From contig NZ_CP049838.1 in the NCBI RefSeq assembly GCF_013085465.1, forward strand, positions 1,550,001-1,614,000: a stretch of 64,000 nucleotides of DNA. Direction: 5' to 3'. Each line of letters begins with the position of its first letter. Positions within the stretch are counted from its first letter, which is position 1. The translations under genes were made by a program, and so were the position numbers. Positions 42,704 through 51,202 of this stretch are shown here, piece by piece. The stretch comes from Streptomyces asoensis (GTDB taxonomy: Bacteria > Actinomycetota > Actinomycetes > Streptomycetales > Streptomycetaceae). Under the pieces are notes generated by a model. The model was not told where the DNA came from and ran no database searches. It saw only the letters and a list, made by a program, of their open reading frames with translations.

Positions 42704-45270
42704 CTGGGGTCTCCTTCGCTGCTGTCGCTGCCCGGTTCGGGTTCCGGGGCGGCTCCGTGGCCGGGCTGCCTGCCGCCGCCGCGTGCCCAGCCCTCCCGGT
42801 ACGCGGACATCCGGTCCCGTACGAGCTCGGGGGTGCGCCCTTCGTCGCCGCGCGGGCCGGGCGGCTGGGCCGGTTCCTCGGCGAGTGGCCTGCGCAGTTG
42901 GGGGGCGAGGTTGGCCTGCCGTACCCGGCGCGGGAGGTCGTCCGATCCTTCGGCGTCGTCCGATCCTTCGGCGTCGTCCGGGGGACGGTGCAGGCGCAAG
43001 GCGGTGACTCCGGGAGGCGGGGGGTCGGCGGCCGCCGGTTCGGCGTCGGCCCGCACGGGGGCGGCTCGTACGGGGGCCACCAGCGCGGGGCGGTCGGTGG
43101 AGGCGTGGACGGCTTCCTGGCGCCGGTCGGCGGTGTGCCGGTCCGCGGCGGACACGCGCGCGTACACGCGTTCCGCGGGCTGCGGCTCGGTCTCCGTCAC
43201 CTCACGGGCGGAACGTTCCGGCTTGGCGCTGTGCAGCAGCGCCGTCGGCAGCAGGACCACCGCGGTGGTGCCGCCGTAGGGCGAGGTCCGCAGATGGACC
43301 TTGATGCCGTGGCGGGCGGCGAGCCTGCTGACCACGAACAGGCCGAGCTGGTCGCTGTCGAACAGGTCGAGCGCCTCGGACTGCTCGATGCGCCGGTTGG
43401 CCTCGGTGAAGGTCTCCTTGCCCATGCCCAGGCCACGGTCCTCGATCTCGACGGCGTAGCCGTTGCCCACGGGTTCGCCGGTGACCCGCACACGCGTGTG
43501 CGGGGGCGAGAACTGGGCGGCGTTCTCGACGAGTTCGGCGAGCAGGTGGGTGAGGTCGGCGACGGCGGTGCCGATGACGGCTGCCTCCGGGAGCTGGCGT
43601 ACCTCCACGCGCGCGTAGTCCTCGACCTCGGAGACGGCGGCACGGACCACGTTGGTGAGGGACACCGGCATGCGCCAGGCCCGGCCGGGCGCCGCCCCGG
43701 AGAGGATGATCAGGCTCTCCGCGTGGCGCCGCATGCGGGTGGTGAGATGGTCGAGCCGGAAGAGGTCGCTCAGCTCGTTCGGGTCGTCGGAGCGGCGCTC
43801 CATGCTGTCCAGGAGGCTCAGCTGACGGTGGACGAGGACCTGGCTGCGGCGGGCGAGGTTGACGAACACGCCGGAGATGCCGCTGGCGAGTTCGGCGCGT
43901 TCCACGGCGGCCCGCAGGGCTGCGCGGTGCACGGTGCCCAGGGCCTGGGCGACCTGGCCGGTCTCGTCCTCGGAGGGAGGTCCCGGCGGCGCTTCGGCGC
44001 GGACGTCGATCTCCTCCCCGGCGCGTAGTTTCCGCATGGCCTCCGGGAGTTTGCGCCGGGCGATCTCCAGGGCGCTGTTGCGCAGGCTGACCAGCTCGAC
44101 GACGAGTCCGCGGCCGATGCGCACGGAGATGACGAGCGAGGCGACGACGGCGGCGAGGCCCAGCAGGACAGCGGCGCCGGCCGAGGTGAGCAGACCGCGG
44201 GTGAACGGGTCGGCGCGGTCGGCGACACCGCGTCCGGCGTCCGCCTCGATCGTCCGCATCCCGTTCTGCACGCGCGCGTGGGCCTTGTCCCAGATGCTCG
44301 CGGGGGCGGCGGCGATCGCCTTCGCGCCGGGCCCGTCGGCGAGGGCCTTGTCCTCGGCGGCGTGCAGGGCCGCGTAGGCGCTGCCGGCGGCGAGGCGCTG
44401 CCAGGCGGTGCGTTCGGGCCCGCGCAGGTCCGCGACGGCCGATTCCGTCAGGGTGCGACGGGTTTCGACGGCGCCGGTGAAGAGCCGCAGGCGCTCTCCG
44501 TCGAGGCGTCCGGCGAGGCGCGCGCCGGCGAGCACGACGCCCTCCTGGGCCAGCGCCTCTCCCGCGCGGGAGAACTCGAGCAGCACGCGCGCGTCCGAGC
44601 CGAGTTCGGCGTCCTGGACGCCGGAGAGGGCACCGCCGACCGAGAAGGCCGTCGAGATCGTGCTCGTGTACCGGCCGTACGTCTCCTCCCAGCCGGCGCT
44701 GCCCTCGAGGACCGCGGTCCGCAGCGAGGGGAGTCCCTCGGCCCCGGAGACGAACGTCTCGAGCCGCTGGGCCACTCCCGTGGGCAGTTCCTGGCCGTCG
44801 GCGACGGTGCTGTCGTCGCCGAGCCGTAGCCGGCCCACCGCGCGGTCCGTGCGTTCCGCGAGCGTCTTCAGGTCGTCGGCCTGCCCGGGAGCGGGCTCGG
44901 TCGCGTAGCGCACGGCGGCCGCCCGCTCGGTCTGGAGAGCGGCCACCGCGGCTGCCACGGGGGCGCGGACCTGGGAGTCCACGCGCTGCAACTGGCGCAG
45001 CCCGGACACGTCCTGGGCGGTGCTGACGGTGGCGTACGCCCACAGGGCGAGCAGGGAGACGACCGGCACCATCAGCAGGCAGACGATCTTGGCGCGTACG
45101 GTGCGCGGCCTGATGCGCCAGCGCTCCGCGCGCGGGGGTATCGCGTCCGCCGCTGTGTCGTTCCGCTCGTCCGGGCCCTCGTCGGCGGGGGGTCCGGCGT
45201 GGGCGCGGCGCCCGCGCGTGGGGGGCGGCGCGTCGGCGCCTGCCGTGGGGGTCCTACGGGGTGTACGCAT
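42700..45270 (-). CDS. conservon sensor histidine-kinase-like protein with nitrate/nitrite-sensing (NIT) domain (CvnA)
   Basis: An 856-residue membrane sensor. A disordered cytoplasmic N-terminus (~1-55) is followed by a first span (~61-80), a large extracellular NIT-type sensor domain (~85-355, with ALQTERAAAVRYAT), a second span (~365-388), HAMP, a kinase-like dimerisation region (FVNLARRSQVLVHRQLSLLD) and a HATPase domain (N-box ELVENAAQFSPPHT, G-box DRGLGMG). The phosphoacceptor His is not obvious in the usual form, as in other CvnA proteins. The last ~170 residues are disordered and Pro/Arg/Asp rich. ATG 45270 has AGGAGG close upstream. An MHYT gene lies 42 bp upstream on the same strand. 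Confidence 0.92.
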   Translation of the reverse strand: MRTPRRTPTAGADAPPPTRGRRAHAGPPADEGPDERNDTAADAIPPRAERWRIRPRTVRAKIVCLLMVPVVSLLALWAYATVSTAQDVSGLRQLQRVDSQVRAPVAAAVAALQTERAAAVRYATEPAPGQADDLKTLAERTDRAVGRLRLGDDSTVADGQELPTGVAQRLETFVSGAEGLPSLRTAVLEGSAGWEETYGRYTSTISTAFSVGGALSGVQDAELGSDARVLLEFSRAGEALAQEGVVLAGARLAGRLDGERLRLFTGAVETRRTLTESAVADLRGPERTAWQRLAAGSAYAALHAAEDKALADGPGAKAIAAAPASIWDKAHARVQNGMRTIEADAGRGVADRADPFTRGLLTSAGAAVLLGLAAVVASLVISVRIGRGLVVELVSLRNSALEIARRKLPEAMRKLRAGEEIDVRAEAPPGPPSEDETGQVAQALGTVHRAALRAAVERAELASGISGVFVNLARRSQVLVHRQLSLLDSMERRSDDPNELSDLFRLDHLTTRMRRHAESLIILSGAAPGRAWRMPVSLTNVVRAAVSEVEDYARVEVRQLPEAAVIGTAVADLTHLLAELVENAAQFSPPHTRVRVTGEPVGNGYAVEIEDRGLGMGKETFTEANRRIEQSEALDLFDSDQLGLFVVSRLAARHGIKVHLRTSPYGGTTAVVLLPTALLHSAKPERSAREVTETEPQPAERVYARVSAADRHTADRRQEAVHASTDRPALVAPVRAAPVRADAEPAAADPPPPGVTALRLHRPPDDAEGSDDAEGSDDLPRRVRQANLAPQLRRPLAEEPAQPPGPRGDEGRTPELVRDRMSAYREGWARGGGRQPGHGAAPEPEPGSDSSEGDPR

Positions 45271-45312
45271 GGCCTCCTCGCTCGGAAGGGGTTCAGGGGC
45301 GGGCCGGTCGCG

Positions 45313-46107
45313 TCAGACGGGCCGGGCCTGCTGTCGGACGGTGAGGCTGTCCACGGGTTGCTGGGCCGAGGCGGACGCCTCACGCTCCCCCGTCGTGGGC
45401 GACAGCGCGACGAAGGCCGAGGTCAGGAAGAGATAGGAGCCGAGGCCGACGGCGAGGGGGAAGATGAACTGCATCGCCGAGGCCCCCGGCAGCGCCTCCC
45501 CGGAGGGCGTGACATGGACGCTCACCGCGAACATCGCGGTGTAGTGCATGCTGCTCACCGCCGCGCCCATGACGAGGGAGGCGAGGGTGACCGCGATCGG
45601 CGACCTGATGTTGAGCGCCGCCCAGAGAGCCGCGGTCGCCGCGACGACGGCGATCAGGACGGACAGTGCGACGCGCACGGGGTCGTAGGTCACGTCGGCG
45701 TGCAGCCGGACGGCGGCCATGCCCAGGTAGTGCATGCTGGCCACCCCCAGGCCGGTGGTGAGGCCGCCGATCAGCAACGCGCGCGTGCGGTCACGGCTGT
45801 AGCCGACGGCGAAGACGCCGGCGCAGACGACGGCCATGGCGACGAGAAGGCTGAGCACGGTCAGCGGAACGTCGTAGCGGATGTCGGTGCCGCTGACGGC
45901 GAAGCCGAGCATGGCCACGAAGTGCATGGTCCAGATTCCGGTGCCGATCGCCGAGGCAGCCGTGATCAGCCAGTTGCGGCGCGAGCGTCCGGTGGCGCCG
46001 AGCGCGCGCACGGTGCAGCGCAGCCCGAGGGCGGCGCCGACGCAGGCCATCACGTACGACAGCACGGGGGTCAGCCAGCCGAAGGCTGCGTGGTCCAGGT
46101 GTCCCAT
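45313..46107 (-). CDS. MHYT-domain integral membrane sensor protein
   Basis: A 264-residue protein with about seven membrane spans containing three MHYT-type motifs: TMHFVAML, SMHYLGMAAV and SMHYTAMFAV. The Met/His residues are predicted to coordinate copper at the outer face and sense O2, CO or NO. In other bacteria the domain is fused to GGDEF/EAL or kinase domains; here it stands alone with a short cytoplasmic tail. ATG 46107 is used (a GTG two codons upstream is possible). It is directly upstream of, and probably cotranscribed with, the conservon cvnABC, so it may feed a gas or redox signal to it. Confidence 0.9.
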   Translation of the reverse strand: MGHLDHAAFGWLTPVLSYVMACVGAALGLRCTVRALGATGRSRRNWLITAASAIGTGIWTMHFVAMLGFAVSGTDIRYDVPLTVLSLLVAMAVVCAGVFAVGYSRDRTRALLIGGLTTGLGVASMHYLGMAAVRLHADVTYDPVRVALSVLIAVVAATAALWAALNIRSPIAVTLASLVMGAAVSSMHYTAMFAVSVHVTPSGEALPGASAMQFIFPLAVGLGSYLFLTSAFVALSPTTGEREASASAQQPVDSLTVRQQARPV

Positions 46108-46250
46108 GGCCACGGGAGGCTAGTCGGGACACGGGAGCACAAAGGGGGCGCATTTCGAAAGGTGTTGAAATGTGGCGCAGTAGTGCACCGGAACGATCGG
46201 GTCACGCTCGAACATGTGCACCGAGGCGTCGTCCGTGTCGGTGAGGGATC

Positions 46251-46859
46251 ATGCGGAGCATGAGCGACGACCACACACACGTTCAGGAGTTCTTCGGCGC
46301 CCGGGCCGCGGACTGGGACAGCCGCTTCCCGGACGACGGTCCCGCCTACGCCGCCGCGGTCGGCGACCTCGGCCTGCGAGCGGGAGACCGTGTGCTGGAC
46401 GCGGGCTGCGGCACCGGGAGGGCCCTGACGCCGCTGCGTGCGGCCGTGGGGCCGTCGGGAGTGGTCGTCGGGGCGGATCTGACCCCGGCCATGCTGACGG
46501 CGGCCGCACGGGCCGGACGCGACCGGGCCGGGCGACTGATGCTCGCCGACGTGACCGCGCTCCCCTTTCGCTCCGCATCGCTGGACGCCGTGTTCGCGGC
46601 CGGCCTCATCGCCCACCTGCCGCGGCCGGAGGAAAACCTGCGGGAGCTGGCACGGGTGGTGCGCCCCGGCGGCACGCTGGCACTGTTCCACCCGATCGGC
46701 AGGGCGGCGCTCGCGGCCCGTCAGGGAAGGCAGCTCACCCCGGAGGACCTGCGTGCGGAACCCAACCTCCGCCCGATGCTGGCCGGTTCGGGCTGGCACA
46801 TGACGTCGTACGCCGACGAGGACGACCGCTTCCTGGCTCTCGCCGTCCGCGAGGCCTGA
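46251..46859 (+). CDS. class I SAM-dependent methyltransferase
   Basis: A 202-residue methyltransferase of the UbiE/Methyltransf_11 type. Motif I is VLDAGCGTGRALTPL near residue 50, the acidic loop is VVGADLTPAML, and the post-motif region reads LARVVRPGGTLALFHPIG. Substrate unknown. The start is ATG 46251, with a second ATG at 46260 equally plausible. It is divergent from the MHYT gene by ~140 bp and convergent, only 4 bp apart, with the hydrolase gene. There is no operon partner on its strand. Confidence 0.9.
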   Translation: MRSMSDDHTHVQEFFGARAADWDSRFPDDGPAYAAAVGDLGLRAGDRVLDAGCGTGRALTPLRAAVGPSGVVVGADLTPAMLTAAARAGRDRAGRLMLADVTALPFRSASLDAVFAAGLIAHLPRPEENLRELARVVRPGGTLALFHPIGRAALAARQGRQLTPEDLRAEPNLRPMLAGSGWHMTSYADEDDRFLALAVREA

Positions 46860-46863
46860 GGGC

Positions 46864-47622
46864 TCACACCTGCCCGGCGACCGCCCGCACGAAGGCGTCG
46901 GGGTTGTCGAACATGACGTTGTGGCCGGCGCCCGGGACCGTCACCACACGCACTCCCGCCGCCTCCAGGGCGTCCGCTCCGTCGAGCTCACCGGTCAGCT
47001 CACCCTGGAGGTAGACGCGCTCCACCGCGTCGAGGCCGACCAGGATCTCGCGCATGATCGGGTCGGACCCGCGCCTGAGTCCGACGGCGGTGCGGTGCAG
47101 AGCCCGCGGGTCGGCCAGCCGCATGGTCGCGGCCCACATCGGCCCCACCTTGCCCAGCACGCGCGCGTACCCGCTCTCGACGAACTCCTCCTCCGTGTAC
47201 GAGGCGATCCCGCTGCTCCCCGCGGAGGGCGGCGGAAAGGCGTCCAGATTGGCCTCCGTGAGCACGAGCCGGGCGACCAGGTCGGGCCGGCGGTGGGCGA
47301 GGACGACGGCCACGGAGCCGCCCATGCTGTGGGCGACCAGCTCGGCGCCGGTCACCCCCGCCGCGTCCAGGGCGGCCGCCAGGGCGTCGGCGTGTTCGTC
47401 GAGTGTGTAGCCGAAGCCCGCGGGGCGGTCGCTGATGCCGTGTCCGGGCAGGTCGACGAAGAGGCTGCGCCGGCCGGCGAGTTCGGGACGGGCGGCCGCA
47501 TGCGCGTGGTAGACGGCCGAAGCCGCGCCCAGTCCGTGCACGTACACCCGCGCGGGTTCCGCACCCTGTGACTCGGTCCACCGGACATGGCTGCCCGCAC
47601 CGTCGAACTCGGCCTGCCGCAT
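46864..47622 (-). CDS. alpha/beta-hydrolase
   Basis: A 252-residue alpha/beta-hydrolase. The nucleophile elbow is AHSMGGS (Ser near residue 98), the oxyanion strand is YVHGLGAAS near 27-35, and the catalytic His is in PGAGHNVMF near 232. A cap region between ~125 and 180 carries the substrate pocket. It probably hydrolyses a small ester or lactone. It is divergent from the PadR regulator across a ~160-bp gap that contains repeated CGATGTA elements, so PadR control is likely. Confidence 0.9.
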   Translation of the reverse strand: MRQAEFDGAGSHVRWTESQGAEPARVYVHGLGAASAVYHAHAAARPELAGRRSLFVDLPGHGISDRPAGFGYTLDEHADALAAALDAAGVTGAELVAHSMGGSVAVVLAHRRPDLVARLVLTEANLDAFPPPSAGSSGIASYTEEEFVESGYARVLGKVGPMWAATMRLADPRALHRTAVGLRRGSDPIMREILVGLDAVERVYLQGELTGELDGADALEAAGVRVVTVPGAGHNVMFDNPDAFVRAVAGQV

Positions 47623-47670
47623 CGTTTCCCCCTCGGCTCGTCACCGCCGTCGATTCCGGCGGCCCTCAAC

Positions 47671-47754
47671 ATACATCGCAACCGAGGTATCTCGTCAACG
47701 CTATATTCGGCGACCGATGTACTCGATGACTGAGGTAATGCTGCATCGATGTAC
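47671..47754. promoter_or_regulatory. CGATGTAC repeat cluster, probable PadR operator region
   Basis: CGATGTAC occurs at 47715-47722 and again at 47747-47754, 32 bp apart, and an inverted near-copy ATACATCG lies at 47671-47678. The segment is AT-rich relative to its surroundings and separates the divergent hydrolase and PadR genes. PadR proteins commonly bind ATGTA-type inverted repeats, so these are candidate half-sites. Confidence 0.55.
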
Positions 47755-47779
47755 CACTGGTATGCGGCAGAATGCGGGC

Positions 47780-48304
47780 ATGCTGGAGCTCGCCATCCTC
47801 GGTTTTCTGTACGACGCCCCGCTTCACGGCTACGAGCTGCGCAAACGCATCACGGCGCTGACGGGACACGTGCGTCCGGTGGCCGAAAGCACCCTCTACC
47901 CGACGATCAAGCGGCTGGAGAAGTCAGGTCTCCTGGTGCGCACCACCGAGCCCGGCGCCGTCGCCGCTCCGCGCCATGTCCTCAGCCTCACCGACGAGGG
48001 CAGGCGCGAACTGCGCCGACAGCTCGCCGAACCCGCCCAGCGCGACATCACCGACGAGAACCGCTGGTTCACGGTGCTCGCCTTCCTCCGGCACCTGGAC
48101 GACGCCGCCGCCCAGGCGGCCGTGCTGCGCCGCCGACTGGCCTTCCTGGAGGAGCCGGCGAGCTTCTTCTACGAAGGTGACCGGCCGCTGCGGGCAGAAG
48201 AGCTGGAGGATCCGTTCCGGCGCGGTGTGCTGACCATCGCGCGTGCCACGTCCCGGGCCGAGCTCACCTGGCTGCGCGACACGCTCGCCTCACTGGGCGG
48301 CTGA
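47780..48304 (+). CDS. PadR-family transcriptional regulator
   Basis: A 174-residue PadR regulator. The winged helix occupies residues 1-80 (LELAILGFLYDAPLHGYELRKRI, then PTIKRLEKSGLLVR) and the C-terminal dimerisation helices follow (WFTVLAFLRHLDD... LTWLRDTLASL). ATG 47780 gives the family start MLELAILG; upstream ATG 47762 would add six residues. No good Shine-Dalgarno sequence is seen, so a short leader or leaderless transcript is possible. It is divergent to the alpha/beta-hydrolase gene and its 3' end overlaps the convergent MpaB-like gene by 15 bp. Confidence 0.9.
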   Translation: MLELAILGFLYDAPLHGYELRKRITALTGHVRPVAESTLYPTIKRLEKSGLLVRTTEPGAVAAPRHVLSLTDEGRRELRRQLAEPAQRDITDENRWFTVLAFLRHLDDAAAQAAVLRRRLAFLEEPASFFYEGDRPLRAEELEDPFRRGVLTIARATSRAELTWLRDTLASLGG

Positions 48305-49186
48305 CCCACCCGGGTGCCGGACGGGGCAGCCGCGGACGCCAGGCGCCGGGCAGGTGCCCAGCTCGCCCAGCCGGTAGCCGTTCGGGTAACCCTTGATCTC
48401 CCGGTTCTGTCGCGCGTGGTGGGGTGCGCGGCGCGGCGGCAGCAGTCGCACCACGCGTCCACGCGCGCGTACCGCCGCCCGCACCAGCACGCGGGCCATG
48501 GGACTCGGAGGGGTGTAGCGAAACGCCTTCAGAAGGTGTGCGTCGAGCAGGGCGAGTGTGGCGTTGCGCAGGACGGGTGCCAGCGGCCTCGGGTACCAGG
48601 AGGCCATCAGGGTGAGCGTGGCGTCCGAGACCCGCCGCGCACCCTCGTCCCAGGCGAAGTGGGCCTCTTCGTAGGCGTCGAGACAGGCCTCGAACTCCTC
48701 GTAGGTCTCGGGGATGTCCTTGATGCCCATGCGCTGCCCCAGGGCGCGGTAGTACACGGTGCAGGCGACGATCTCGTGGCGCGACAGCCTGCGCCATCCG
48801 TAGGCGTCGATCCAACGCTTCGGCATCACGACGAAGGTGCAGAGCACGTACCGCATGTCGTCGTTGCTGATGTCGTACGAGCGGTGCATCTGGTTGATGC
48901 GCCCGACGGCCGTCCGGCCCTGCTCGCTGTCGAAGCCGTGCTCGACGACGGCGTCGAGCAGGAGCGAGGTGTCGTCGTAGCGCTTCTGGGCGCGGTCCGT
49001 GAGTTCCGCCGTCTCGGCGAGCAGGCGCCCGATGCTCGGCACCGCGTAGGTGCGGTACAGGGCCAGTTCCAGTGCGCGGGTGACGTCCCAGGGGAACTCG
49101 TACGCCGCGGTGAGTCGGTAGATCTCGAACGCGTCCTCGTACGGGTCCATCCGCCGGATCTGACTGAGCCGTTCGAAGCGCTTCAC
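48290..49186 (-). CDS. oxygenase MpaB family (DUF2236) protein
   Basis: A 298-residue DUF2236/MpaB-type protein. Segments typical of the family are the N-terminal LSQIRRMDPYEDAFEIYRLTAAYEFPWD and the middle MRYVLCTFVVMPKRWIDAYGWRRLSRHE (each broken across residues), with conserved His/Arg residues proposed to bind haem b. Latex-clearing protein and MpaB' are characterised relatives, so an oxygenase role is possible. GTG 49186 is chosen because AGGAGG lies eight bases upstream. The basic, Pro-rich last 50 residues are poorly conserved. It stands alone, convergent with PadR. Confidence 0.82.
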   Translation of the reverse strand: MKRFERLSQIRRMDPYEDAFEIYRLTAAYEFPWDVTRALELALYRTYAVPSIGRLLAETAELTDRAQKRYDDTSLLLDAVVEHGFDSEQGRTAVGRINQMHRSYDISNDDMRYVLCTFVVMPKRWIDAYGWRRLSRHEIVACTVYYRALGQRMGIKDIPETYEEFEACLDAYEEAHFAWDEGARRVSDATLTLMASWYPRPLAPVLRNATLALLDAHLLKAFRYTPPSPMARVLVRAAVRARGRVVRLLPPRRAPHHARQNREIKGYPNGYRLGELGTCPAPGVRGCPVRHPGGSAAQ

Positions 49187-49285
49187 CGCACCGTCCTCCT
49201 TCTGCCGCCGGAACTCCAACTCTAGGTTGAACAGCAGGAGATGAAGGATCAGTCAGGGCAACTACGCAGGGGGAAGGCGGTCGAC

Positions 49286-49615
49286 ATGTTGGACAGGGTC
49301 CGCAAGGCCTACGGGAGATTCCGCGACGCGATGCGCGCGCGGTCGCGTCCGGACGGGGAGGGGCGTCCCGAGAAGGAGTCGCGTGGTGGTGGGAAGCGCA
49401 CCCACAATCTGTTCGAGGCGGCCGCCGCGTACGTCTCGGCGTGCGCGGAGGACGATCAGGACAGGATCGACGAGGCGGCGGGCTGGGTGTCGCCGGAGGC
49501 GCTCTCCTTCGGCGTCAACGAACTGGCCTGTCGCGCGGTCATCGCGCTCGCCCGGGAGCGCGACGAGTCGCCCCGTACCGTGGCTCGTGAGCTCCTCGGA
49601 CTGCCGTCGGCGTGA
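49286..49615 (+). CDS. hypothetical small protein
   Basis: A 109-residue protein not recognised. A basic N-terminus (LDRVRKAYGRFRDAMRARSR) is followed by a polar linker and a C-terminal helical half (THNLFEAAAAYVSACAEDDQDRIDEAAGWVS). No signal peptide or membrane span. ATG 49286 follows a GGGGGAAGG about 11 bases upstream; ATG 49241 would add 15 residues but its AGGAG abuts the start. Third-position GC is typical of a real Streptomyces gene. The next gene follows after 138 bp on the same strand. Confidence 0.6.
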   Translation: MLDRVRKAYGRFRDAMRARSRPDGEGRPEKESRGGGKRTHNLFEAAAAYVSACAEDDQDRIDEAAGWVSPEALSFGVNELACRAVIALARERDESPRTVARELLGLPSA

Positions 49616-49753
49616 CGCATCCGACGGCCGGGGTGGTCGATTCGCCCCGTCCGACCGGAAAGCCGCAGCTCCGGGTGTGTCGGGGAGTCGTGACAAGCGC
49701 CTTCCCGCCGCACTAGGGTGCGCGCCGTTGGACAAACCTATGGGGAGGCTGGG

Positions 49754-50662
49754 ATGGCTGGGACGGACGAGGACGCCGTCGCCGCCGCGGACGATGCGCT
49801 CTATGTGCTCACGGCGGTGCTGCTGACGCCGGCGAAGTTCCCGAGCGCGCTGGGCGACGACTACCCGGAGGCCTGTGCGGCGCTCGGCCTCCCGCCGCTC
49901 GCCGACGGGTACGGATTGGTGCTGGGCCAGGACGGCGAGGGCGCGCGGTGGACTGTCGTCATCGACGACGTGTCGCTGGTGGCCGTCGCCATCGCGTCGT
50001 GGGACTGCGGTATGGAATACGACCTGTCGCCCGGCGAGCGGACGGTCGTCGCCGCCCTGCCCGGCTGGCCGCTGGCGGTCGCCGTCGCGGCTCCCGGCGT
50101 GCCCGCGCCGCACGATCCCGCCGCCGAGGTGGCGGACGGCCCCGCGCTGTCGCCTCCGGACACGACCACCTGGGGTCCGGCCCAGCGACGGCTGGGGGCC
50201 GACGAGATCGCGCTCCAGTGGGCCCTGTGGCGCGAGCAGATCGACGACGCGGACTTCGCCCGCCCTCAGGAGGGCAGCGCTGCGGATGCGGGTGCCGGCG
50301 CCGACCAGGGAGCCCGGGACGACGAGACGGGCGGGTCCGAGGGGGCCAACGGGGCCAACGGGGCCAACGGGGCCAAGAAGGGCACGGTGAAGGGCCACAG
50401 CGGCATCCGACGCGTCCTCGCCGAGGTACGCGCCTACGTGGACGCCCCGCCTCCGCTCGGCCGCGTCCGTTCGTCGTTCGCTCCCGGTGACGCGCGCACC
50501 CTGCGTGCCGACGGCCCCGGCTGGTCACTGGTGGCCAGGACCGACGACATCGCGTTCGTCCTGCTCGACGAGGAGCCCGGCGAGGTGCTGCCGGTCGGCC
50601 GCGGACCCGAGCTGCCCGGACTCCTCGAGGCGCTCGACAAGATGGCCGTACGGCCGCTCTGA
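49754..50662 (+). CDS. hypothetical protein with internal Gly-Ala-Asn repeat linker
   Basis: A 302-residue protein of unknown function. Two structured halves are suggested: residues ~5-150 (DDALYVLTAVLLTPAKFPSAL) and ~215-300 (IRRVLAEVRAYVDAPPPLGR... DDIAFVLLDEEPGEVLPV), joined by an acidic linker with GANGANGANGA. No signal or membrane segment. ATG 49754 has GGGAGG five bases upstream. It ends before a strong hairpin that separates it from the convergent small membrane gene. Both halves end in short beta-strand-like segments and could be related domains, but this is not certain. Confidence 0.75.
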   Translation: MAGTDEDAVAAADDALYVLTAVLLTPAKFPSALGDDYPEACAALGLPPLADGYGLVLGQDGEGARWTVVIDDVSLVAVAIASWDCGMEYDLSPGERTVVAALPGWPLAVAVAAPGVPAPHDPAAEVADGPALSPPDTTTWGPAQRRLGADEIALQWALWREQIDDADFARPQEGSAADAGAGADQGARDDETGGSEGANGANGANGAKKGTVKGHSGIRRVLAEVRAYVDAPPPLGRVRSSFAPGDARTLRADGPGWSLVARTDDIAFVLLDEEPGEVLPVGRGPELPGLLEALDKMAVRPL

Positions 50663-50732
50663 GGTCGCAGCGATTCCTCTGCGGCCGTTCGACGCCCATG
50701 CCATGGGCACCGACGGCCTGGATGTACGGGAG

Positions 50733-50759
50733 GACGGGGACCGCGTCGCGGTCCCCGTC
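50733..50759. terminator. hairpin between convergent genes
   Basis: A perfect 11-bp stem, GACGGGGACCG (50733-50743) with CGGTCCCCGTC (50749-50759), and a 5-nt loop. It lies 70 bp after the hypothetical gene and ends 2 bp before the stop codon of the opposing small membrane gene. Likely bidirectional. Confidence 0.85.
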
Positions 50760-50761
50760 AC

Positions 50762-50944
50762 TCAGCGGCCGAGCTCCTTGCGTGTGGCACGGCGCAGCCT
50801 GCGCCGCTGAGAGGGATCCAAGGTGAGGTAGGCCGCCGCCGGAACCCCCAGCACGATCAGCAGGGCAGCCCACCAGGGCAGCCAGATCAACAACAGCAGT
50901 CCGACCGCCACACCCCCTGCGGCGATCTTCGCGTTTCTCGACAT
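50762..50944 (-). CDS. small membrane protein
   Basis: A 60-residue protein: short polar N-terminus, one or two closely spaced hydrophobic spans (roughly residues 8-43, containing VAVGLLLLIWLPWWAALLIV), then a strongly basic C-terminus (SQRRRLRRATRKELGR) that should face the cytoplasm. GGAGG eight bases before ATG 50944 strongly supports this start, although longer reading frames exist upstream. Small proteins of this type are common in Streptomyces and no function is known. It is divergent from the SNF2 gene across a 258-bp gap with an unusual hairpin. Confidence 0.72.
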   Translation of the reverse strand: MSRNAKIAAGGVAVGLLLLIWLPWWAALLIVLGVPAAAYLTLDPSQRRRLRRATRKELGR

Positions 50945-51021
50945 GTGCGTCGCCTCCTTCGCGGCCACTGCCGCTCTCTGCCATGAAAACGGCTCCAGGC
51001 CGCCCGCGGTTCCGGACTCGA

Positions 51022-51120
51022 CCCTGAGACGTCCCTGAGGTACAGCCCCGAGACGCCCCTGAGAAGTCCCGCCCCGGGTTGGCGGACCGGAATGGATCCG
51101 GGACCGGACCGGATCCATTC
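51022..51120. repeat. direct repeats and perfect inverted repeat in a divergent intergenic region
   Basis: Three loose copies of CCTGAGACGTCCC (CCTGAGAC, CCCGAGAC, CCTGAGAA versions, each followed by a C-run) lie between 51022 and 51070. A perfect 12-bp inverted repeat, GAATGGATCCGG (51090-51101) with CCGGATCCATTC (51109-51120), follows. As the flanking genes diverge, this is not a normal terminator position; it may be an operator or an attenuator-like element for the SNF2 gene. Confidence 0.6.
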
Positions 51121-51202
51121 ACGGTGCGCGTTCCTCGCCGAAGTGCTGTACCCTCGGCGACCCCGCCCCTGGTAGTCAAGTTTGAGGAGTAGTTTCATCG
51201 CC

